Below are positions 23,045 to 31,990 of a stretch of DNA of 56,689 nt, piece by piece; within the stretch, counting starts at the first letter, position 1, and each line of letters opens with the position of its first letter. Source of the DNA: an uncultured Chlamydiae bacterium (GTDB lineage Bacteria; Chlamydiota; Chlamydiia; Chlamydiales; Rhabdochlamydiaceae); the NCBI GenBank assembly GCA_903824495.1, contig CAIJXB010000025.1, positions 1 to 56,689 on the forward strand, read 5' to 3'. The translations under genes were made by a program, and so were the position numbers. A model generated the notes under the pieces. It was not told the origin of the DNA. It searched no databases and saw only the letters and a list, made by a program, of their open reading frames with translations.

Positions 23045-26000
23045 ATGAGCCATTACTTAAGACGCCTTGTTTGTTCCGCTTTTCTTTTGAATGTTTCAGC
23101 TTCTAGCATTTTTGCTACGAACTACATTGTAAATGTAGGAACGGATGCATCCGTATCTACTGGAGGTGATGGAACTTCAACAACTGGAGATTTTCGGTAT
23201 GTGCTCAATCAAATTCTCAATGAGCAAGCGCAGAGTTTATCATCACCACCTCACACGATTACATTTACAACACCGAGTGTGACTTTAACAGCGCTTCCTC
23301 CTCCGATCAATCTTTTTCAAGCAGATACCATCATCATTGGAAACAGCGGCGGATCTCCCACTATCATTGATGGTGGAAGTTTGTATCGCCCCTTTTTCAT
23401 ACGTCAAGGAGATGTCACCTTGCAAAATATGACGATCCAAAATGGTCTTGCTCAAGGTGGAAGTGGTGGTGCTGTAGGTGGAGGCGGAGGAATGGGAGCC
23501 GGGGGCGCTCTTTTTGTAGATGCAGCAACAGTTAACATAAGTAACGTGACCTTCTCTTCAAACGCAGCCAGCGCAGGTCTTGTTGGAGGATCTTCAGGAT
23601 TTATGGGTGCCGGCGGTGGCGGTGGGGGACTTGGAGGCAATGCCAATGTAGTTTCAGGTGGAGGCGGTTATAGTGGGCAAGGTGGACCTCTTGGAGGAGG
23701 AGGAGGAGTGGCCGATGGGTCTGAAGGAAATCTTTCTCCTACTTTAACTGGAGGCGGTGGCGGCGCTATTATAGGAGCTAACGGCGGTAACAGCGCATCT
23801 GGTGACACTGGGAACGGGTCCCCTGGTGGTAGCGTTTCTGGATATGTCTTCGGCGGCGGCGGCGGACAAGGTGGTGATACTTCCGGAAATGGAGGAGATG
23901 GTGGTGGTACAACTCCGGGAATTGGGAACGCAAGTGGTTGCGGCGGCGGAGGAGGATATCTAGGAAGCGCAGCCACCGGCGGCGCTGGAGGTGCGGGAGG
24001 TATTGGTGGAGGTGGTGGAGCTGGTATATTCGGCCAACCTGCCCCCGGTGGTATAGGAGGAGATGGAGGAGGAGGTGGTGGTAACGAGGGTAACGGAGGT
24101 TACTGTGGCGGTGGTGGAGTGATCAACGGAACTGGAGGTTTTGGCGGAGGCGGTGGTGGACTGCTAGGTGGGAACGCTGGCTTTGGCGGAGGAGGAGGAA
24201 GTTCTTCCAGCTCATCAGGATCACCCGGTGGCAATGGAGGTTTCGGCGGTGGTGCCGGCGGCGGTGGAGGAAGCACAGGTGGAGATCCTGGCACGCCAGG
24301 AGTTGGGGCAAGCGTAGCCTATTCAACATCTATTGGCGGTGATGGGGCCGCTTTTGGCGGAGCTATCTTTGTCAACACAGGAACCGTACGCTTTCTTGGC
24401 AATGTATCTACAACAGGAAATAGCGTTACAGCAAATACCGGCAACGGCGCCGCTGTTGGAACCGACCTTTTTGCCATATCAGGAAGCTCTGTTACTTTTT
24501 CTCCTGCATCCGATGAAACGATCACAGTTTCTGGAGTCATTGCAGATGATAGCCCTACTTCCGTTCCTGGTGGTTTTACTTGGCAGCCCGGTACGGGATC
24601 TGGCGCAGCAGTGTCTATTTCAGGTTCTGGAAATGTGATTTTCGAAGGAGCCAATACTTATATCGGCGATACTACCGTTTCAAGTGGAACACTCTCTATC
24701 AATAATCAGATTTCAGGAGGAGTTACTGTTACTTCCGGAGGAACACTGAAAGGAACAGGAACTATTTATGGCGGGGGTTCGATTAGCGGAACGCTTTCTC
24801 CTGGCAACTCAATTGGAACTCTTACATTTGACACTTCAGATGGAAATCTGACACTCGAAAGCTCTTCGATCACAAATATTGAAATCGACTCAACAACTTC
24901 TTCTCAAGTGTTGATCACAGGAACGGGGCAAATTATCCTCGGAGGAACTGTCCATATCACACAAGAAGTGGATAGCTATTCTATGAATCAAAAATACCCT
25001 ATTGTCCAAGGTCCTTACAGTGGAGAATTCAACTCTAAAGTGACAGGTGGACTTCCTGGATACGCATTCCATCTTTCTTATCTCCCCCCTTATGTATATT
25101 TAGGGTTTGGAGCAAGCGCGATTTCAACAAGCGGTCTTTCCGGCAATGCATTAACCTTAGCCAATTATTTGAATAACAATGCCTCTTCAGCAACTCTTGC
25201 TCTTCTTGATTCTTTGGGCGAAAATGCTCTAAACAATGCACTTGATGCGATTTCCCCTTCTCGAAATGCTTTCGGTACGTACATTACTGAAGAGACAGCT
25301 TTTTCTTTGAGTATACTCCTAAGCAATCATCTCAATGCTCTACATGTCAGCCAAGGAACTCCTTCAAAAAACAACGAACTACTGGGACTTCTTGTGGATG
25401 CCTCTGATACAGTAAAGAAGCCGGTAAAAAGCAATCAAAGAAATAAATTTTCTGTTTGGGCATCGGGATTTGGAGAATATTCCCACCAGTCTGCAAAACA
25501 ACAAAACCCTTCCTTCCATTATATTTCTGGAGCAGCGCTCACCGGTATCGACTATTTTCTAGATCGCAACGCTACTTTAGGCGGAGCTCTCGGCTATGCG
25601 CATACACACTTTAAAAGCCGTGAAAATGAAAGTCACGGAAATGTGAACTATTACTTCGCAAGCCTCTATGGAAACTTTATGACTGGCAAGTTTTACTTTG
25701 CTCCTGCTATCTGGGGACTCTTTGATCAGATTCACAACATAAGAAACATCTCTTTTAAAGGTTTTTCTAAAACAGCTAACGCACACATTTTCGCATGGCA
25801 ACTTCTTCCCCATTTAGAAGTCGGCTACGATTTTGCAATGAACTGGGGAACTATCGCCCCCTTTACTTCTGCAGATTGGGCTATCTCTTGGCAAAGAGGC
25901 TATCAAGAATGGGGAGCAGCTCCGTTCAATGCAAAACAAAAAGCCAATAACAGTTCTATGGTTCGGAGTGAAACAGGCCTTAGATTCTCTGAAAATTGGG

Positions 26001-26278
26001 AAAAGGATTGGGGAGCTTTTCTTTTAAAAGAAAAGCTTTCTTACGTCTTTGAAAAGCCCTATGGTACAGGAGTGGTAACTTCTTCTTTTGCAGGAACCCC
26101 TGGATCTTTTACAGTGACTGCCGTGAACCAAAACTTAAACTTAGGAGCTTTTGGGCTTAACTTCCTCGCAGCCATGGGAAAACAAAAACCCGTTACATTA
26201 GATCTTGGCTATGAAGGAGAGTTTGGGGTTAACTATTGGTCGAACCAACTCATGCTGACGATTAAAAAAGATTTTTAA
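23045..26278 (+). CDS. Type Va autotransporter with glycine-rich passenger
   Basis: A 1077-residue protein starting 8 nt after AGGAG. Signal peptide (about 1-24). Residues about 135-420 are extremely Gly-rich, mostly GGGG and GGxGG runs. At about 530-600 lies a passenger-associated repeat (VIFEGANTYIGDTTVSSGTL and SISGTLSPGNSIGTLTFD). From about 795 to the end is the autotransporter beta-barrel (KFSVWASGFGEYSHQSAKQQ onward), ending LMLTIKKDF with terminal Phe. The passenger should be displayed on the surface. It is a paralogue of the autotransporter at 28410-30671, with a closely similar barrel, and the two bracket a glycosyltransferase-like and a transglutaminase-like gene. The Gly-rich section seems unique to this copy. 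Confidence 0.88.
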   Translation: MSHYLRRLVCSAFLLNVSASSIFATNYIVNVGTDASVSTGGDGTSTTGDFRYVLNQILNEQAQSLSSPPHTITFTTPSVTLTALPPPINLFQADTIIIGNSGGSPTIIDGGSLYRPFFIRQGDVTLQNMTIQNGLAQGGSGGAVGGGGGMGAGGALFVDAATVNISNVTFSSNAASAGLVGGSSGFMGAGGGGGGLGGNANVVSGGGGYSGQGGPLGGGGGVADGSEGNLSPTLTGGGGGAIIGANGGNSASGDTGNGSPGGSVSGYVFGGGGGQGGDTSGNGGDGGGTTPGIGNASGCGGGGGYLGSAATGGAGGAGGIGGGGGAGIFGQPAPGGIGGDGGGGGGNEGNGGYCGGGGVINGTGGFGGGGGGLLGGNAGFGGGGGSSSSSSGSPGGNGGFGGGAGGGGGSTGGDPGTPGVGASVAYSTSIGGDGAAFGGAIFVNTGTVRFLGNVSTTGNSVTANTGNGAAVGTDLFAISGSSVTFSPASDETITVSGVIADDSPTSVPGGFTWQPGTGSGAAVSISGSGNVIFEGANTYIGDTTVSSGTLSINNQISGGVTVTSGGTLKGTGTIYGGGSISGTLSPGNSIGTLTFDTSDGNLTLESSSITNIEIDSTTSSQVLITGTGQIILGGTVHITQEVDSYSMNQKYPIVQGPYSGEFNSKVTGGLPGYAFHLSYLPPYVYLGFGASAISTSGLSGNALTLANYLNNNASSATLALLDSLGENALNNALDAISPSRNAFGTYITEETAFSLSILLSNHLNALHVSQGTPSKNNELLGLLVDASDTVKKPVKSNQRNKFSVWASGFGEYSHQSAKQQNPSFHYISGAALTGIDYFLDRNATLGGALGYAHTHFKSRENESHGNVNYYFASLYGNFMTGKFYFAPAIWGLFDQIHNIRNISFKGFSKTANAHIFAWQLLPHLEVGYDFAMNWGTIAPFTSADWAISWQRGYQEWGAAPFNAKQKANNSSMVRSETGLRFSENWEKDWGAFLLKEKLSYVFEKPYGTGVVTSSFAGTPGSFTVTAVNQNLNLGAFGLNFLAAMGKQKPVTLDLGYEGEFGVNYWSNQLMLTIKKDF

Positions 26279-26304
26279 GCTAGAGCGGTTATAGGGACAT
26301 ACAG

Positions 26305-26337
26305 TAAAATCTCCCCCTTCTTTTAAAGGAGATTTTA
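26305..26337 (+). promoter_or_regulatory. Hairpin that hides the ribosome-binding site of the next gene
   Basis: TAAAATCTCC (26305-26314) pairs perfectly over 10 bp with GGAGATTTTA (26328-26337), and the second arm contains the GGAG of the Shine-Dalgarno for the ATG at 26340. The short TTTT makes it a poor terminator. It could limit translation, or act as an attenuator after the autotransporter gene. Confidence 0.5.
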
Positions 26338-26339
26338 AC

Positions 26340-27368
26340 ATGTCCCTATCAACCGCTGCTATTTGCTTCATTGCTTGCCATGGAGGTCCAGCTGATCACT
26401 TTGCCACTTTTGCTGAAAACCTGACAAAAAAAGGCCATACTGTAGAAATCCATGCATCAGGACCTGCTTTGCAAAAATTTCAAAGTAGAGGATTTTCTGC
26501 TATTTCTTTTTCTACAGAAGAACCAGCTTCTATCCTTGCTGAAAAATGCAAAGCAGCTTCCGTAATCATCACGGATGTTGGCCACACTTTTGATATCGAT
26601 CTACAAAAGGCTCTTTTTGAAAAAGCTCCTCTTTCTTCTCGATGCGCTTACTATGACAATCCTGAAATCTATGTGCCCGGAGGTTATTCTGAGGTTGCAA
26701 TCCAAGTAATGAACGTCGCTCAAAAGGTCTTATTTGGTAATAGCAACATCACTGATATAGCTCTTGAAAAAGGCATCCCTATTGGCTATTACCCAATGAG
26801 TCAGGTTGAGAAGATCAAACAAAGACGAGAAGTTGAACATGAAACTTTGCGCTCTGAGTTTTTTTCTAAGCATTCTTTAGAAGATACGGGGCAAAAAGTT
26901 CTTGTTTATGCAGGCGGAAACAATGAAGAGTATTTTTCTAAGGCTTTCCCTGCTTTTCTTTCTTTTTTAGATGAACTACCTCAAGATTTTATTGTAGTGC
27001 TACAACAACATCCAGGAGCAAAAAAAGAAAATAGGGATGCAAACCAGATTCAAGGCCAGAAAATTGTCATCTCTGATTTTAGCTCTGACGATGCACAAGT
27101 GCTCGCAGATGCAATGCTCTACTACCAAACTAGCATGGGACCTCAGTTTGTCCTTGCCGGGATTCCGACCATTCAAGTGGGACACGAAGTTTATGAAGAT
27201 ATTCTCGTAAGGAATCACTTATGTTCTGTTACAACAAAAAAAGATGCATTCTTAGAAGCACTCACAAACCTAGAACCTAACGTAGAAGGAAATGAAGCAA
27301 TTGAAAAAGGATTAGGTATTCATGCTGACTGGGCTGATAGACTAGAAAAGGCCTTGATCAATCAATGA
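26340..27368 (+). CDS. Glycosyltransferase-like (GT-B fold) protein
   Basis: A 342-residue protein. The N-terminal half begins with CFIACHGGPADHFATFAENL and GHTVEIHASG, like the acceptor-side Rossmann domain of GT-B enzymes; the C-terminal half has KVLVYAGGNNEEYFSKAFP, FIVVLQQHPGAK and GPQFVLAGIPTIQVG, resembling the nucleotide-sugar-binding domain of MurG-like or epimerase-like proteins. No specific family was identified and donor and acceptor are unknown. No signal peptide, so cytosolic. The stop overlaps the next start by ATGA, so the two are coupled. Placement between two autotransporters suggests a role in modifying them, but that is inference. Confidence 0.6.
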   Translation: MSLSTAAICFIACHGGPADHFATFAENLTKKGHTVEIHASGPALQKFQSRGFSAISFSTEEPASILAEKCKAASVIITDVGHTFDIDLQKALFEKAPLSSRCAYYDNPEIYVPGGYSEVAIQVMNVAQKVLFGNSNITDIALEKGIPIGYYPMSQVEKIKQRREVEHETLRSEFFSKHSLEDTGQKVLVYAGGNNEEYFSKAFPAFLSFLDELPQDFIVVLQQHPGAKKENRDANQIQGQKIVISDFSSDDAQVLADAMLYYQTSMGPQFVLAGIPTIQVGHEVYEDILVRNHLCSVTTKKDAFLEALTNLEPNVEGNEAIEKGLGIHADWADRLEKALINQ

Positions 27369-28357
27369 GCTATTTAAGCTGCTTTACACACAATTTACAG
27401 ACGATCATCCAAGATACGAATGAGCGAATAAAAAAAAGCGCCCATCAAGAGGATGTTTTACAAAAAGGTGTTTGGTACGCTTCAGAATATTATAGGATCC
27501 TTTTTTCTAAACAAAAAACACGTTTGATTGAAAAACTCATTTCCAGAAATGTTTTTTTCGAAGGGCTCGCTCCTGATGATGTCATGTACCTTGCCAAAGA
27601 TCCTAAAAGCCCGACAGGCTACGCTCCCCTTTCTTTTGCCATCAAAAAAAAGGTAGAGCCTTCTTACGCTCTTGAGAAATTAGAAGAGGGGCTCTCTTTA
27701 CTCGATTGTTCTACTGTTGTCATGCTCTCTGCTTATAAAGCCCTATGCACCGTTTTAGGAGAAGAAAAGTTCAATGTATTGTTCTCTCATGCCTCCCCTT
27801 TTGCTTTAAGTCTCCAAGGGAAATCTTTTCCTCTTGCAAGGATCCTTTCTAAAAGATCTATTAAAAATGAACAAGAGATTGAAGAAGGCGATATCTGCTA
27901 CTTTTCCAACATCAATGAGTATATCGCAAAGCACCCCCTTGGAGAATCACGAGGTGATCACCTCGTGTGTTTAAAAAAAGATCCTCATCTTTATATTGGT
28001 TTTGGACTTCCGCATCTTGGACTCGATAAAATAGCAATTGAGAAAGAGCTATGGGATTGCTTTAACCGCTCCCCTATTGATCTTTGTTTCTTCAAAAAAC
28101 CCATTATTGACTATCTTCACAGTCATTATTTTTCTGGGGATATAGAAAAAGGAAAAAAACTCGTATCCTCCTTCAAAGAGAAGATCGTTTCTTGGGAAGA
28201 TTTCGAGAAAAAACCAGCTAGAGCTATAAGTTTAGGACTACCGTGCTTTGGAAAATTAGGGCTTTGGGTTTACAGATTTCACTTAAGCAGAATCGAGCAG
28301 CTCATCTCTTGTAAAAAAGAACATCTCATCGAGCTTTTCGCCTCTTTTCCCGTTTGA
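27365..28357 (+). CDS. Tgl-type transglutaminase-like protein
   Basis: A 330-residue protein. The middle part follows the pattern of Bacillus spore-coat transglutaminase Tgl: an acidic-Cys active-site motif LLDCSTVVMLSAYKAL with Cys115 (Tgl has Cys116 in a similar ECATA context), then GEEKFNVLF, GDICYFSNINEY (175-186) and RGDHLVCL (196-203) followed by YIGFGL, matching GDCLYFKNP, RGENVILL and FAHGLG of Tgl as remembered. The catalytic Glu of RGEN is Asp here. Such enzymes form glutamine-lysine isopeptide crosslinks. No signal peptide. It overlaps the glycosyltransferase-like gene by 4 bp and precedes the second autotransporter. Homology is by eye and needs profile confirmation; a related papain-like amidase is the main alternative. 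Confidence 0.55.
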   Translation: MSYLSCFTHNLQTIIQDTNERIKKSAHQEDVLQKGVWYASEYYRILFSKQKTRLIEKLISRNVFFEGLAPDDVMYLAKDPKSPTGYAPLSFAIKKKVEPSYALEKLEEGLSLLDCSTVVMLSAYKALCTVLGEEKFNVLFSHASPFALSLQGKSFPLARILSKRSIKNEQEIEEGDICYFSNINEYIAKHPLGESRGDHLVCLKKDPHLYIGFGLPHLGLDKIAIEKELWDCFNRSPIDLCFFKKPIIDYLHSHYFSGDIEKGKKLVSSFKEKIVSWEDFEKKPARAISLGLPCFGKLGLWVYRFHLSRIEQLISCKKEHLIELFASFPV

Positions 28358-28409
28358 CTTTAATATTCCGTCCTTGGCATACATAAAGAAATTTTTAACG
28401 GGTTATTTT

Positions 28410-30671
28410 ATGAAAAAACTTATCTCCTCTCCCCTTATTTTAAGCGCTGTTTTAAGCGCAACCTCTCTTTACGCCACCATCGACACTTACACTTGGGTTG
28501 GAGGAAATTCAGACAATAGCTTATCTGATGCAAATAATTGGATCCCAACAGACGGACCTCCCGGGAGCAATGAAGCTGGTTTATTTGATACTACAAACAA
28601 TCCAGCTGTATGTGCTTTTTCTGACTCCGTTCAAATCGGTGAAATCATTACTACCGTCTCAGGTGTTGAGATCTCTGTTTTAGGAGATCTCACAGTTGAT
28701 CTTATAACAACAAATGCCAATACGGCGACCTCTTTTAATGTTTCGCCTGGAGCAACTCTTTCAATGAGTAGCCCACGCCTTACAACACTTGGAACTGTAA
28801 ACTACAACTTTGACAATGCCACATTCAACATCTCCAATAACTCAAGAACAGGCGTCCATGTATCTCTATCCAATGGATCCTCTTTTTTACTCGCAGGATC
28901 AGCTAGAGTTGATTCTCTTTCCTCTTCTTCTTTATCAGACACAATCACACTCAATGGAAGCCTTACTCTAGGAGATTCCTCCGATCAGTTAATTGCAGGT
29001 TCTTTTAGCAGCAATGGTAGTATCGTCAAAATAGGAAGCGGCACTGTTACCTTAACAGGCACTAGTATTAACATTGGAGATGTAGAGGTATTTGAAGGTA
29101 CTTTCGTTATGAATGGATCCATGACCGATATCTCAGTGCTCACAGTATCTTCGGCTCTTTTAAAAGGGACAGGGCACCTTGGTCCTATTACAGCTGAATT
29201 TGGAGGAATGGTTGCCCCAGGTAATTCTATTGGAACCTTGCACACTGGACCCGCTACTTTTACCTCTAATTCCATCTTTCAAGTGGAGATTTCTCCCTCT
29301 GCAGCTTCTTTATTAGATGTAACAGGGACCGCTACCTTATCAGGTAGCGTCCAGGTCGTTCAAGATGCGGGCACTTATCCTCTCAGCAATCGATATGAAA
29401 TCTTAAATGCAACTAGCATTTCTGGATCTTTTGATTCTATCATGGGTATTACAGGATACAACTTCAGTTTGAGCCAAGAAGGAGATATCTTATATCTTTT
29501 GTATGAGATACCACTGATTCCTACTTCTTCTTTAAGTGGAAACGCCTTAACCATTGCAAATGACATCAATGGAAATGAAAAATCTTCTACAATCGTTCTT
29601 TTAAATACGCTCACTGGAAGCTCTTTAGAAAACGCTTTAAACAGCGTTTCGCCAGCACGAAATGCGTTTGGAACTTATATCACAGAGCAGATGGCTTTTT
29701 CTCTAAATACTCTATTGACTTCTCATACGGATCTCTTTCACCATGTAGGAACAGAGTCCAATGAAAATGCTTTTGTGTCCATGTTAACAGCCGATAGCTC
29801 TAATAAACCTACGCAAAAAACTCCCAAAGCCCAAAATGACTTCTGCGTTTGGGGCTCTGGTTTTGGAGAATTTTCTCATCAAAGCGCATCTTCGCAAAAT
29901 CCTTCCTTTAATTACATATCAGAAGCGGCTCTTGCAGGTATTGACTATCTTGGAGGAGAGAACTGGCTTTTGGGTGGAGCCCTTGGATATGCTCACACCA
30001 ACTTTTATGAGCACCATCATGCAGGTCATGGCCATATCAACTATTATCTCGCTTCTTTGTATGCACGTAGCTTTGTTGGCTCCTTCTATTTCTCTCCTGC
30101 TGTTTGGGGAATATTCAACCAGATTGAAAATACAAGAAGCATTGCTTTTTCAGGTTTTTCAGAAAATGCCCATGCCAACATTTTTGCTTGGCAGCTCGTT
30201 CCCCACTTAGAAGTCGGATATGAATTTGATCTATCTTGGGGCCATATTACGCCTTTTACATCCGCAGACTGGGCTATTTCCTGGCAAAGAGGATATGAAG
30301 AAAAAGGAGCCTCTCCTTTCAATGCAAAGCAAAAAGCAAAAAGCAGTTCTATGGTCCGCAGTGAAACAGGTGTTAAATTTTGTGAAACTTGGGAAAAATC
30401 CTGGGGATCTTTTTTCTTAAGAGAAAAGGCCAGCTACGTCTTTGAAAAGCCTTATGGGGTGGGAACTGTTAATGCTTCATTTGTAGGAAGCCCCTCTAAC
30501 TTTACTGTAGCCGCTGTGAATCAAAACCTCAATTTGGCTGATATCGGGATAGACTTTACAGTAGCCATTGGCAAAGAGAAGCCTATCTCTATCAACCTAG
30601 GATATGATGGAGAATTCGGCTCTAATTACTGGTCTAACCAGTTAATGCTTACAGTTAAAAAGGCCTTTTAA
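28410..30671 (+). CDS. Type Va autotransporter, paralogue without Gly-rich region
   Basis: The start is the ATG at 28410, giving the signal peptide MKKLISSPLILSAVLSATSL; the frame opens 12 codons earlier. The passenger (about 25-430) begins with TYTWVGGNSDNSLSDANNW, a motif common to secreted repeat proteins, and contains passenger-associated beta repeats (VEVFEGTFVMNGSM, ITAEFGGMVAPGNSIGTL). The C-terminal barrel (from about residue 480) closely resembles that of the autotransporter at 23045-26278 (shared FAWQL, PFTSADWAISWQRGY, MVRSETG) and ends LMLTVKKAF with a terminal Phe. It should be surface displayed. The homologous barrels with different passengers suggest duplication followed by passenger swapping or divergence. 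Confidence 0.88.
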   Translation: MKKLISSPLILSAVLSATSLYATIDTYTWVGGNSDNSLSDANNWIPTDGPPGSNEAGLFDTTNNPAVCAFSDSVQIGEIITTVSGVEISVLGDLTVDLITTNANTATSFNVSPGATLSMSSPRLTTLGTVNYNFDNATFNISNNSRTGVHVSLSNGSSFLLAGSARVDSLSSSSLSDTITLNGSLTLGDSSDQLIAGSFSSNGSIVKIGSGTVTLTGTSINIGDVEVFEGTFVMNGSMTDISVLTVSSALLKGTGHLGPITAEFGGMVAPGNSIGTLHTGPATFTSNSIFQVEISPSAASLLDVTGTATLSGSVQVVQDAGTYPLSNRYEILNATSISGSFDSIMGITGYNFSLSQEGDILYLLYEIPLIPTSSLSGNALTIANDINGNEKSSTIVLLNTLTGSSLENALNSVSPARNAFGTYITEQMAFSLNTLLTSHTDLFHHVGTESNENAFVSMLTADSSNKPTQKTPKAQNDFCVWGSGFGEFSHQSASSQNPSFNYISEAALAGIDYLGGENWLLGGALGYAHTNFYEHHHAGHGHINYYLASLYARSFVGSFYFSPAVWGIFNQIENTRSIAFSGFSENAHANIFAWQLVPHLEVGYEFDLSWGHITPFTSADWAISWQRGYEEKGASPFNAKQKAKSSSMVRSETGVKFCETWEKSWGSFFLREKASYVFEKPYGVGTVNASFVGSPSNFTVAAVNQNLNLADIGIDFTVAIGKEKPISINLGYDGEFGSNYWSNQLMLTVKKAF

Positions 30672-30768
30672 GGCCTTTAACTCAACCAGTTACCACAAGT
30701 AACTACATATAAATTAAAATTTTTAATATAAAAAACCATAAAAACACATGGAAAACAAACTAAAATAG

Positions 30769-30777
30769 TGATATAAT
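30769..30777 (+). promoter_or_regulatory. Extended -10 promoter candidate for the Ser-rich protein gene
   Basis: TGATATAAT (30769-30777) contains the TGn extension and a perfect TATAAT, 27 bp before the ATG at 30804; no convincing -35 is present. Confidence 0.45.
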
Positions 30778-30803
30778 GACACATATTATTATTTGAGGTT
30801 TTC

Positions 30804-31421
30804 ATGTTTTCTAGAGTATTTAGCCGAGACAATTCAGTTAACTCTGATTATGGAACAGCGTCTTTTTCCAATAGCCGAGAAAGCTCTTATAGCGGATCTA
30901 CTGAAAGCTCCATCTTTCGTGACTCAAACTCAACTCAGCGAGCTAGCTCAGTTTATAGTCGGTACAGGGAATGTATAGAGCCCATTTATATGAACATAAA
31001 AGTGCCACGCATTTGGATCTCTGACAGCGGTGAAATGTTAAAGGACAGACCTTCTGATGTCTCCTCTTCTAACGATGAAGAAAGCAACGAAAAACTATCA
31101 AGTTCAAACAAGTCTTCTAGATCCTCTCTATCAAGCATTACAGACGAAGATGGCGATTTTGAAAACATCGATGATGGTATACACGAAGATCCTACTTTTT
31201 CAGCAGAAGAGTGGCTAAAGAATACCTCTCACCAAGAGCTATTGGAAAATCCAGAAGTGGAGAAGCCGATCTCCTGCACTCGAAAAGAAGCAGTTGTCAC
31301 ACCTTCAACAGCGCCCCTATCCCCTACATCTATAAGCGGTCAAAACTCTCCCGCTAGACTCTCCCCTGTTAATAACAACCAACGATCTCCCTTCTCTATC
31401 TTCAAACCAAAACCTCTTTAA
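30804..31421 (+). CDS. Serine-rich, largely disordered hypothetical protein
   Basis: A 205-residue protein with TGAGG upstream of its ATG. It is dominated by Ser, Glu, Asp and Asn, with low-complexity blocks such as SSSNDEESNEKLSSSNKSSR and a proline-rich basic C-terminus (SPFSIFKPKPL). No domain, no signal peptide and no membrane segment. The lack of structure and a Ser-rich N-terminus are often seen in type III secretion substrates, so an effector role is possible but unproven. It is transcribed on its own from a good candidate promoter. Confidence 0.6.
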   Translation: MFSRVFSRDNSVNSDYGTASFSNSRESSYSGSTESSIFRDSNSTQRASSVYSRYRECIEPIYMNIKVPRIWISDSGEMLKDRPSDVSSSNDEESNEKLSSSNKSSRSSLSSITDEDGDFENIDDGIHEDPTFSAEEWLKNTSHQELLENPEVEKPISCTRKEAVVTPSTAPLSPTSISGQNSPARLSPVNNNQRSPFSIFKPKPL

Positions 31422-31465
31422 ATTTGGTTTGACAACATACTCCCTTAATCTGTAAACATCAAATC

Positions 31466-31990
31466 ATGATGAAAACAGTATTATTGCCTATTTTTTCTGC
31501 CCTCTTACTTCTATCTTCTTGCGGGACTCCTGAACAAGAAGGGATCGCAGGTCTATGGAAAAGCAGAGATCAAAACTCAGATAAACCTCGAAGCTTGGTA
31601 GCGATCTACAAGTACAAAGACATGTACTATGGAAGAATGATTGCCACATACGATGAAAATGGCAAAATCAACGATACCATCCTTGAAAAGAAAGACAAAG
31701 CGCCTGGAGTTGTCGGCCATCCTCCGTACTGCGGCATGGATTTTGTCTACAATCTAAAGCAAGAAGAAGATGACCCGCTTAAATACGAAGGCAAAATCAT
31801 AGATCCCGAGAAAGGGAAAGTCTATACCGCTGAAGTATGGCTTGAGGGTGACAACATCATCGTAAGGGGAGAAATTTGGATCTTTGGGAAAAACATCCCC
31901 TGGCATAAAGCCACCAAGAAAGATCTTCCTAGCGGCTTTTCCATGGGGGACATTAAAGACTTCGTCCCCGTAATCCCCGAGACTTTATAA
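31466..31990 (+). CDS. DUF2147 family lipoprotein
   Basis: A 174-residue protein with a lipoprotein signal peptide (MMKTVLLPIFSALLLLSSC), lipobox LSSC, so Cys19 should be lipidated. The mature part has IAGLWKSRDQNSD, LVAIYKYKDMYYGRMIATYD and CGMDFVYNL, consistent with DUF2147, a small beta-barrel-type periplasmic domain found in many Gram-negative bacteria with no assigned function. Its stop overlaps the 3' end of the convergent DUF2235 gene by 6 bp, with no terminator between them. Confidence 0.78.
   Translation: MMKTVLLPIFSALLLLSSCGTPEQEGIAGLWKSRDQNSDKPRSLVAIYKYKDMYYGRMIATYDENGKINDTILEKKDKAPGVVGHPPYCGMDFVYNLKQEEDDPLKYEGKIIDPEKGKVYTAEVWLEGDNIIVRGEIWIFGKNIPWHKATKKDLPSGFSMGDIKDFVPVIPETL

Noticed and set aside
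23452..24329. Several Pro-rich frames antisense to the autotransporter
   Set aside because: They are the mirror of Gly codons (GGN read as CCN) and have no start signals or conserved features.
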